A stretch of 64,000 nt of DNA from the NCBI GenBank assembly GCA_003116875.1, contig BCKT01000011.1:62001-126000 (forward strand). The letters are read 5' to 3'. The position numbers were made by a program, and so were the translations under genes. The notes under the pieces were generated by a model. It did not search any database. It had not been told where the DNA came from and saw only the letters and a program-made list of their open reading frames with translations. Positions 11,417-20,625 of this stretch are shown piece after piece. How positions within the stretch are numbered: the first letter of the stretch is position 1; each line of letters opens with the position of its first letter. This DNA is from Takashimella koratensis. Lineage: Eukaryota; Basidiomycota; Tremellomycetes; Trichosporonales; Tetragoniomycetaceae.

Positions 11417-11817
11417 GCTGAGAGATAGAGGAAGAGCGGATGTCAGAAACAGACGCATGAGATTCTCGCTTTGTTACAAGGCACATCCATCGCCCGAAAT
11501 TGCGGCTGAGATAACTGCTCGAAACCTTTCCCGCTTAAACCCCGGAGTTTGCATCGTTCCGAACAGCCTATGCAGCACAAGAGCCCTGGCCAGCAGAAAC
11601 AGGTAGGCGGGAGATGACTCCCGCCCATGTGAGTTGGAACAAAAAGGATCGTCTACGGCGGTGAACCGTCTCGCTGTTGAGGAGCGCGAATAACAGGGCT
11701 CGAATGACATCTCCTGCGTCTTCCGACGTATTGTACAGTTTATGACTGGTCCGCTTTGGTAAGCCCCCCGCAATTCTACCGACATTGCACCGCCAGGGTC
11801 TCTCAAGACTAGGCAGT

Positions 11818-12711
11818 CTACGAGAAGAGGTCGATGAAGGTGAACATGCTCTTCTTGTACGCTCGAGCCAAGGTGGTTGGGTTGACGTATTGCAAACCGT
11901 CTGAGGAGAAATCAGCGACACGTGCTTGACAGGGTCTCCGATTCCGGCATGTGCTTACATGGTTGGCCGCCGAATTCGTAGTCGTCAACAAACGACCATG
12001 CCAGCATTCCGATGACCTTGATCTTGTCGACAGTCATGGCAAGCCAAGTCGCCTCGGTGTACTGCTCAAAGTACTGGCTACGGAGTGTGTCGAATTGGGC
12101 GACCTGCGAAGTGGTTGGAGCAGCTTCGGACAAGCCGAGTTCAGTGAGCCTACACGTCAGCTTGTGGTCGGCTTGATCGCCTCACATATACCCGCCGTCG
12201 GATGGGTATTTGGCGGCGACGTAGTTGAGACCCTGTCGGAACAGCTCTGGTGTGGTGTTTCCGCCGCCTTCGCCTGTGGGCCCAGTTCCGTAGTCCCAGC
12301 CGTTGATTGCGACCGTGCTACGGGGTCGCGATAGCGGACGGTGAGACCGTGGTCGAAATGTTGGCGGTAGTGATGGAGGTGTACTGTTGGTGAGCGGCTG
12401 ACTCCCTTGGACTGACTCACGTTCGACCATAGCTTGTAGAGAGCTGCATTGCCGTATGGCCCGGCCGCGTCGGTTGCATTGGGGCTCAGTTTGGCCCAAG
12501 TGGTGTATGTAGCATTGGGGAGGAGCGAGACGAGCGCTGTCGAAGACGCAGAATAGCTGGATGGCGGCTGTGAGGCGAGCGAGCTCGCGTAGCGAGCTGT
12601 CTCAGTGGGGATCGGGTACGTCCACGCAGTCGTAGCCGCGAGTTTCGCTTCAGTAGCCGTGCTGAGGAGAAGAGCACCGATGGAGACAAGAGCAACGGTG
12701 TTGATGGACAT
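11818..12711 (-). pseudogene. GH1 beta-glucosidase remnant lacking the barrel core
   Basis: The 5' part starts MSINTVALVSIGALLLSTATEA, a secretion signal, followed by a Ser/Thr-rich spacer ending ...AALYKLWSNV, an intron (donor at 12420) and TSITTANISTTVSPSAIATP. There a TAG (12318-12320) ends the frame. In another frame the sequence resumes with VAINGWDYGTGPTGEGGGN, the distal end of a GH1 enzyme, with LFRQGLNYVAAKYPSDGGYM, then LTELGLSEAAP (the position of the GH1 nucleophile strand), MLAWSFVDDYEFGG and the C-terminal YVNPTTLARAYKKSMFTFID. The some 350 residues between, including the acid/base TxNEP strand, are absent. This is best explained by an internal deletion that also shifted the frame. 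The normal GH1 length is about 470-600 residues; about 260 codons remain. Expression of a functional enzyme is unlikely. Confidence 0.75.
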
Positions 12712-13261
12712 GGTGCGAGACTACTACTAGGGACTGACAGTTCCCACTGCTCGCCGTCGAAAACATCATCATGTATGCTGGATGGACGTGAGATCCCAAC
12801 GTTTCCCTTGTGAGCACGTTTGAAGAATAGATCTACCCTGAATTCTCCATGAGCGAGGAGAAACCTTGAACAAACCTTGATCGGTGGTCGCGATGGGTCG
12901 AGGATACGTTCATCTGCCTTTTACCTACACACTCCCTTGGGCGATAACTCCATTGGCTAGGAGCTCATCATACACGTGCCAACGTTCCCGTTTGTCGGAA
13001 TTCGAAGACAGCTGGCGTCAGAACTCGGTATTCACAAGGACGTCGTCGTCTTGCGTTTTCTCACGATTAAGGTCGTCGGCGACTTCTTCGACGCTAGTTG
13101 GCCAGGAACCTGGTGACGTTCTGTAGCCCTGACGAAGCAATCGACTTGAGTGAAGCCGCAGTCTCATCGGGCTCAGGTGGTGGGCGATTCCCATGCATTC
13201 GTGATGATCACTATATAATGCCAATTCTCAGTCATCATACAAGTGAACGCCAAGTATCTGT
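12712..13261. other. Intergenic region
   Basis: About 550 bp between the start of the GH1 remnant and the stop of the GH105-like gene, so it contains the former GH1 promoter. No convincing open frame, repeat or RNA gene was seen. Confidence 0.5.
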
Positions 13262-14757
13262 TCAAGCCTGCTGCAGGCGTTCCCATTCGACCAACGCCCA
13301 CATGGCAAGTGCCTGGCCGTAGGGCATTGGCGTGATGGGGATGTCTTTGTAATGTTGCAAAGAGTCGCAGTCGGCGCCAGTCCCAAAGGAGACATTAGCA
13401 ACCTCGCCGTTGGGTTGAATCTGTGCCACGACTCCGCGAACGGCCCGTTCTGCGCAAGCAATGTACTGTTCGCCCTTGAGCAAGCCCTGGAGATCGCCAC
13501 GTGTCAGTTAAGCAGTGCGAGCTTCCCTGGGCGCTCCACTCACCATGCCAACAGCCATAAGAATACCAGCAGCAAAGCCGGCACTGGCACTGGTCTCCAC
13601 GTAGCTCGTAGGGTCGACCAGAAGAGTGTGCCAGAGCCCAGTCTCCTTCTCCTGCGAGGCGACGAGAGAGTCGACCTGGCGTTCGAGAACCGACACGAGG
13701 TAACGGTAGAAAGGGTCAGTCGGGGGGAGACCGGTGATCTCGATGAAGAGTGGGAGGGAGACAGTGATCCAAGCGTTGCCACGAGCCCAGAGTGCGTTCA
13801 CAAAGTTATGGCCTTTGACGAGAGGGTCGGTCTGAGGGACGATGAATTCCCATCCATGGTACCAGAAACCGGTGACTGGCTCGAGGAGGTACTCGATGTG
13901 GAGCATGACCTGGTACTTGGCTGTGTCGGGTCAGCGATGCACCTCTGGAATCACATACCCTCTTCGATGTACTGCGGGCGTTTGAGGAGCATCCCAATCT
14001 TGATGAGTGGAATGACTAGAGAGGCGTCAACTAAGAACAAAAGGCTCTTCTTAAAGGCAAAACGTATTCACCAGTCATCATAAGCGTGTCGTCCCAAATG
14101 TTTTGAACGTGATCGCTCTTGAACGTGACTGCAATCACGTTAGCATACAGGTCGCCATCTAGTACTGGCTGCTTACTATGCTGGAAGCCCCCCTGCTCTG
14201 TCCTTGGCAAATCGTTCATGATCCACTCAGCCCACTCGTCCAACCAGCCAAGCCACTGCTCTCGCTCCGACTCGGGCACGAGACCTTGCTCCACTGCGCA
14301 AGCCAATCCATAGAACGGAGCCATGGTGTTGATGTTCTTCGAGGTACCCTTCCCGTTTGTCACCTTGTACTGGTGCCTAAACCAGTCAAGGAGAGTCTCG
14401 AGCGACTTGATGTTGGTCGGGGTCGTAGGGGAGATCGCGCAGTGCTGCCGGCCATCACCGACACCTGATCAGCGGAGCTCACAGAGCAAACCTAGCAACC
14501 GACTCACCCTCCACAACGCGCTGATAGCTACTCCTTGAGTCCACTCCCATGCGTTCCAGCCCTTCTGGTCGATGAAGCCAGGTCCATTTGCGACTGCGGG
14601 CAGTCAGTCGGCGTTTCGGGGTTGGCCGATCCTCAGAAGACCTAGACTTACTTTTGGTCATAAACTCCCCCTTCGACTCTTCAATGTTTACCAGTGCGCC
14701 ACGAAGAAGCTCAATGAGCTCTGTCGTTTTGGCTGAGGTGAGGTTCTTTGGATCCAT
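13262..14757 (-). CDS. GH105-type unsaturated uronyl/rhamnogalacturonyl hydrolase
   Basis: Enzyme of the GH88/GH105 (alpha/alpha)6-barrel group, which removes unsaturated uronic acid from oligosaccharides made by pectin lyases. Start MDPKNLTSAKTTELIELLRG at 14757. Recognisable blocks are NGPGFIDQKGWNAWEWTQGV, TMAPFYGLACAVEQGLVPES, FVNALWARGNAWITVSLPLF, GLWHTLLVDPTSYVETSASA and FAAGILMAVGM, where W-HTLLVDP-SY-ETSA is the family hallmark, then a C-terminal DIPITPMPYGQALAMWALVE. Six or so exons separated by 55-75 nt introns. Two CGGGCCG motifs lie about 100 bp upstream. There is no signal peptide, so it likely acts on imported oligosaccharides in the cytosol. It shares strand and probably theme with GH5 and the GH1 remnant. 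Confidence 0.8.
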
Positions 14758-15653
14758 GCTTAACAAGCAGTCGCTGGTTTGAAGTTTTGAAATGCTGAGG
14801 AGCGCAATCGGGAAGAGCGGGATCCCTCGGCCTTTATGAACAACTTCGAACCGACGGGCCGACGGGCCGGGGCACCCGGGTAATTCTTCCCCACCGGTAA
14901 GTGTTCGTCGACAGAGCTAGCTAGCCGTTGATTTGAAGCCGAACACCGTGAACGGAGCACCATGCAGATGGCTATATTGCGACTGGCATACATAGCTGGC
15001 TACCGCGTTCATTATAGCACACTCCAGTTCTGGTTGCATTCTTATTATGCCTCTGTGGGTCAGGTGACATTCAGCTTCGCAGCTTTGCGGTCCTCGTGTT
15101 GAAGCCCAAGTCACGCCAACCCATGAAAAAATCAGGCAGGATCAGAAGCGGTATTCCATTTAACCTGCTTTGCCGTACGCTGGGGCGTTGTTGGAAACAC
15201 CTAGCAAGCGATACTGACGCCATGATTGATATGAATGGCGCGGGTGGACTAAATGCGTCAACTCTCAATCATTCCTGGCGGGCAGGCTGGGAGGTGGGAA
15301 GAAGATAGGCTTCCTGGCTGCGCCGGTTGGAGCGGCGAGACGACACCGCCCACGACTTTGAAAAGCTGTTTGAGAAGAAGTTGAGCACCCAGTCGGTAAC
15401 GAACATTTCAGTCGAGGCATTGCGGTGGACATTCGCCGTTGACTTCGCATTGATCGATATAAGATTATACGTATACTACAAGCCAATAATGCGATTCAAG
15501 TTGCCGGGGGATGTATAGTCACAAAAGAAGCAGTAGGTAAAGGTACAAATGGTAGAAAACAAGCTATGTACAAGCAGACGATTTTGAATACAGACTACAA
15601 GACTCCTGACGGCGCCAATCAATCAATCTTGCCGGGGCCGTCCTAAGGCCAAA
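14758..15653. other. Intergenic region
   Basis: About 0.9 kb between the GH105-like start and the stop of the next minus-strand gene. The part near 14830-14930 serves the GH105 promoter. The rest, 14990-15560, is less GC-rich and has only short open frames with stop-dense reading; no gene or repeat is supported. Confidence 0.5.
14855..14869. promoter_or_regulatory. Tandem CGGGCCG sites before the GH105-like gene
   Basis: CGGGCCG at 14855-14861 and again at 14863-14869, 98-112 bp upstream of the start at 14757. The CGG-n-CCG arrangement is the same as before the dioxygenase gene, with G instead of T/A at the centre. In this GC-rich genome such 7-mers also occur by chance, so function is tentative. 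Confidence 0.35.
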
Positions 15654-16956
15654 TCAGTATTGAATGGCACTTGCGAGCGCGCTCACCTCCTGAGAACCAC
15701 TTGATTTCCCTGGCAGCAGATTTGCCGTCGAGCTGGCCGGAGACACCGAGCTGACTGTAACGGCCGAGGAGAGGGTTGACAAGGGTCCGAGTACACCTTC
15801 TAGCTCGGACCCATTCAAGTACCACTCCGCTTGAGGCAGCGGTGGCGTTTGAACGTCCGGGGACGGCGCAGAGGATGGTGATCCGATCACCTGGGTGGCA
15901 TTAAATATCAAAAAAAATCAAGACTTACTCGACGGGGCTCAAGCTGAGCCGACACCTCCGGGTATGGCAATTCGTAGAGGTCAAATCCCAGGTCAAGTTT
16001 TTGAGCTTTCAGCCACGCCGTGAAAAGAGCGATCTCCTCAGGGATATCCGTCGGCTTGTAACCCTCTGGGATCGTTCGCATCGCCCGAAGGGCGATGTCA
16101 GGGACCCCGTTGATTGGAGTATTGTCATGGATATATCTGATGTTCTCGAAATCGTAAAATCTCGAGTGTTCCCCACGTGAGGCGTCTTTCGGGTATACAG
16201 CTTCAGCTGGAATGAGTTTTTCCAATGGGACGCCCTCCCTCTCGCGGCGATCGAGGTAGCGCACAAAACCCATCACTTCGGCTGAACAAAAACGCACCGT
16301 CACGAACTGTTAAGTTTGATTTCACCGAAGATAGCTCGCGCCAACTTACCATAACGGAAACGTTTCTGTATAGTTACGAGATCAGTAAACACACAGAAGG
16401 AGCTCCCGAGCGGTTAAACGCACCTGCGGGTAATATCTCTGGTCCAGCCCTTCAAGAAATGTGCGACCGCCCGGATAGCGGTTCAAATCGACATCGTCCA
16501 TCCGCAACGCCCGACGGAGAGGGTATAGAGGGATTACTTCGTTTTTCGCGTGGATGATTGCATTTGCCAGCTGTTCGCGTGAGACCTGATCAAGGGAAAC
16601 AAGGCTAGTTAGATGTGTGATTCGAACAGGAAATGTAGAAACCAGCTCAAACACCAACCCCGGACACCAGCGGCCCGCCCTAACAACGGACGAGAATGAT
16701 TGGAAGCTGTGCTCACCCTATAATGCTTTCCGAACTCGTCTTTCCATTCAAGACTGTGAATGAAGATCCCTCTAGCTCGGGACCCTGGCTTGGGCGCGTA
16801 GAAATTGGTTACACCGTGGGTGTAGACGACGTTGACGTCAAAGTCACCTGGGGTCCGATGCACAAAAGCCGGGACCCACTCATATCCCTGCGACTTGTCA
16901 GACACACGTGTCCACAGACCATCGGTCGACGAGGGGGCTTGAACGAAGCGAGGCAT
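15654..16956 (-). CDS. Orphan protein, unrecognised
   Basis: Not recognised. The start at 16956 gives MPRFVQAPSSTDGLWTRVSD. Exons join through regular short introns (a branch-like CTAAC and CAG before VSREQLANAIIHAKNEVIPL). The middle is a mixed-charge globular region with GRTFLEGLDQRYYPQ, SAEVMGFVRYLDRREREGVP, FYDFENIRYIHDNTPINGVP and ALFTAWLKAQKLDLGFDLYE. The last exon is a Pro/Ser-rich tail (PSSAPSPDVQTPPLP) ending SALASAIQY. No signal peptide or membrane helix. The splice between the central exons around 16300-16380 (KRFRYG) is probable rather than certain. It is divergent from APC2, with starts about 250 bp apart, so the two may share a promoter. Codon use and introns look genuine. Function cannot be stated. 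Confidence 0.6.
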
Positions 16957-17204
16957 GTTCAGAGGGTGTAGACCGAGGCGAGCGTATAAGGTGTAGCGTC
17001 GAGTAATGGTGAATGATGAATGGTGAATGGTGAATGATGATGATGCAAAGTTCAAGTCGACGGTGCACCGCATTGACCTCTACGACCGAGGCACGTGACA
17101 CGTCCAATTTGCCACCCAACGACCCAACAACCCAACAACCTCGACTCCGCACGTCACCCGGCCCCCTTATCCCCCTTATCCCCCGCCTCCCCGTCGCCGT
17201 ACTC

Positions 17205-19771
17205 ATGGGCTTGGACCTTGACCTTGACCTTGACCAGGACCTCAGCCTGCCTTCCGCATCTGCCGGCGGCGCGCAGAATGCCTCCCGTCTGGCTCGATCC
17301 CAGCATCGCGTGCGAACCCATCTTTGCCCCAAAGATATCACCCGAAACCGGCCGTCTTCCAAGTCCCTCGAATCTCCGGCCCTCCTCGATGCATTCCAAG
17401 TCGTCGTTGAAGCTGGCAAGGCCGGTATGGTCTTCGAAGACTTCTTGTACGATGTGGAGGACCAGTTTCACCTCGTCTGGAGCGACGTCGGCCGCTACGT
17501 CAAGGGCCTCGATGAGTCTAATGCAGTCTCGGTCGTCCCGCAGACCAACACGCTCATGACGGAGCTTCTCGACAGACTGGCGCTTTGGCAGCGGGCGTGG
17601 GGAACACCATTGCGGCCCTTTGGAGAGTGAGTTTGGCACCTGGCGTCATCCCATCATTGATATCCTGTCGTCATCCCTCAATCGCATTCCTCCATCACAC
17701 TAGGTCCAGTTGCTGACTTTGTCAGTCCCAAATTCATCCCAACGTTCACTTCGTCATTCCATCAACTTCTTCACGCATCACTCCCGCCTTCCTTCCCTGC
17801 CCACCTCACCGACTTTCTTTTCACCTCTCTTGCCAATATCCCAGCTAGCACCGACACCTCCTCCGCTTCTGTTCACGCGGTAGTCCCGACCTCACGCCGA
17901 ATCCCACCTCCTTCCGCTCACCTTACGCGACTTGGATTCACCACGCGGTACTCGGCGACTTTAACGCGCGTGGCATATGCTGAGATTGAGCGGGTAGCGC
18001 GCGACGAGGCAGGGAAGGGATGGGATGAGCGGAGGCTTGGTCGAGCCAGACAGAGAGTGTCAGATGGGGTAGTCAATTGGATCGCTGGGTTGTTTGAAGG
18101 TGGGCTTCAGTCTTGTTACCGCAACTCATCATTTCGCAGGCAATGAGTACGCTCAGAACGTTCTTCGACCCATGTACCTCCGATTCGACTACTACCTGTG
18201 CAAATGCTTCTTTGATATCCGGTGAGCGCATGGACGAACATGAGGAAGGAATCGGGAAATGATCAAGCCAAATGGCTAGCATGGGCTGACAGTGAGCCAG
18301 CACCGACGAGCTGTTCGACATCATCGTCGACTATCCCGACTCGCTCGCTGCATTGGAGGATCTGAAAGTTTGTTTCACCTATTCACATCGTCTCGCCAAT
18401 AATCTATTGAATGCTGACGTCGAGATAGGACTGCCTGAATAAAGTCGATCAACGATCTGTTCTCGTCGACAAACTTCGAGCCTCGTGAGTTGAACCCTGT
18501 CTCACGTCTTGATCCGACGCTAATACGTGTTCCTTCGTCATTCGCTACCAGCAACATCAAGCGCCTGCTCCACCCTGGTGCAGAGACCAAAGACGTCATC
18601 ACCCAATACATCAGCACCATCCGCTGTCTTCGTATCCTCGACCCTCCCGGTGTTCTTCTGCATGGTGTCGCCGAACCGATCCGGAGACACCTGCGCGATC
18701 GACCGGATACGATTCGGTGTATCGTGACTACACTGGTGGAGGGAGAAGAACTGCAAGATGAGAATGAGCCGAATGCGGAGATGGTGGTTTCGGGGAACGA
18801 CGAGAACGTGGAGAATTTCACGGATCCAAAGTGGGAGCCAGAGCCCGTTGACGCTGCACCAGGTAGGCTCCATGCTCTTGTCGGCTAGGGTGCTGCAACG
18901 CCTGAAGCTGATTACATTCTGGTTGCAGAGTTCCGATCAGGCAGGGCGCGAGATATCGTCTCTACCCTCGTCAGCATCTACGAATCCCAAGAGGTGATCA
19001 TCAAAGAGCTCCAAGTCCTCCTTGCCTCCCGTCTTCTCGCGGTCAAGGGTTACGACAATGTCCGTGAGATTCGAATCATTGAGCTTCTCAAGCTCCGGTT
19101 CGGCGAGGCCGCGCTGCAAGGGTGCGACGTTATGCTCAAGGACGTGGCCGATTCGAAGAGGATAAACGATCATATCCATGGAGATATACAATCGGTCGTA
19201 AATCCGTTGGTCATCTCGAGAATGTACTGGCCAGATGTACCGTCATCGGCTCTGCATTTGCCTCCCAAACTCCAGAAGTGAGTTATCCCTTCACATCCTA
19301 CAATTACTCCAATCCTGTAAGGGGACGCTCGTGTTGGTTTACGCAGGGAAGATGGAGGAGGGAGGGAGGGATTGGCCGGAACAATCCGTCCCAGAGCTTT
19401 GGTCGCTGAACATCTCGCTTTTCCATTCTTGTTGGGAGTATCAACTAACATATCATGACAGAGCCCAAGTCGAGTATGAAGCCGCTTTCCACCGATTCAA
19501 ACCTGACAAACACCTCCGCTGGCTTCAATCGTACGGTACGGTCGACCTCAGTCTTACTCTTGACGACGGCCGAGTCATTGAGGTAACTGCGGACCCGATT
19601 CAAGCGTCGGTCGTGGAACTGTTTGAGGAAGCAGATGTTTGGACGGCCGGAGATATAAGTAAGAGACTTGGAGGGGTGGGCGTAGGTGTGGTCAGAGGAG
19701 CGCTGGGATTCTGGGCAGACCACGGGGTCGTCAAGGAGATAGTGGGAGGATTATGGCGAGCGATAGGATAG
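17205..19771 (+). CDS. APC2: Anaphase-promoting complex subunit 2 (cullin), C-terminus short
   Basis: Cullin scaffold of the APC/C ubiquitin ligase, which drives mitotic exit in the nucleus. The family is recognised by LRPMYLRFDYYLCKCFFDIR, TDELFDIIVDYPDSLAALED, the RARDIVSTLVSIYESQEVII segment, LLASRLLAVKGYDNVREIRI (cullin homology), FGEAALQGCDVMLKDVADSK, VNPLVISRMYWPDVPSS and VEYEAAFHRFKPDKHLRWLQ. Seven or eight exons; joins such as PFG-DPKFIPTF and PKLQK-AQVEYE are in frame, the latter over a 184-nt intron (19278-19461). The start at 17205 (MGLDLDLDLDQDLSLPSASA) is the nearest in-frame ATG; one further upstream at 17034 remains possible. The frame stops at 19771 soon after ALGFWADHGVVKEIVGGLWR, so the C-terminal winged-helix (WHB) domain expected in APC2, about 80-100 residues that bind the E2, is not present. 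Confidence 0.88.
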
Positions 19772-20625
19772 GAAGGTGGACGAGAATGGGGTGCTTTATG
19801 TTTATGTAGCAGCTCAATTGCACGCGCACGCACGCCCTCACTACTCTTGTACATATGAACTATCATGAGCATATTGCCAGGTGAATGATTCATCTGGTGA
19901 ATAGTATCCCGTTGCTGATCTTTCTCGGTGTCAATGATTGCGTGGGATGCGATTGCATCCGAGGGAGATTGAGATTGCCTCTAGGAGTTTGTCATACCAA
20001 CAAACCTCCCAACTGTACACAGCGTCCGATCCTCACCAAGATGCTGTTACCGTCTTTGCACACCATCTACTGCCTAAACCGGGGGAACGAATAAACATAT
20101 CCCCATTTTCTGTGAGATCACGTGTCCAGGCGAAACGAAAAAAAAAAAACACGATGTTTGCAGCTGGACCGTGCCCCTACGTAATAGCCTTGCTGGCCCA
20201 CACTCACATACATCACACACACAACTCTCCGCACAGACCAAACCTGCGCACCGCCCCCCTCCCACCCCTGGCCCCCTTTTACTTCCTCGCCCCTTTAAAA
20301 CACACTTTCGTCCCTGAGATTAGGTACAATGCATCGAGGGATTACCATTTCTCCCCCTTCCATTACAACCTTTCCTTACCCGATCCTAATCCCCCTCTGA
20401 GTTGGATTACTCCGCAGGCCAGTGTTGTTAGGGAAACCAAAGGGAGGACCCAGTTGGAACACTACGCGCAGGGGCGGTACACACCACACACACACACTGT
20501 GCATTTTGACATCCATCCTTCACCACCACTACCATCCCCTTCAACCCCCCTTCCCTCTATCCTCCCCATCCCTCACTCCCCCGTCTTGATACTTCAAGAC
20601 ACTGGTGCTCGTCACCATCGACAAC
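19772..20625. other. APC2 3' flank and FKS1 promoter
   Basis: About 850 bp. The first part is APC2 3' flank. TCACGTGT at 20118-20125 is an E-box-like element. From about 20200 to 20620 the sequence is strongly pyrimidine- and CACA-rich, ending in CT-rich leader before the FKS1 ATG, as in many highly expressed fungal promoters. A long open frame (19938-20795) crosses into FKS1 out of frame and is not believed to be coding. Confidence 0.5.
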
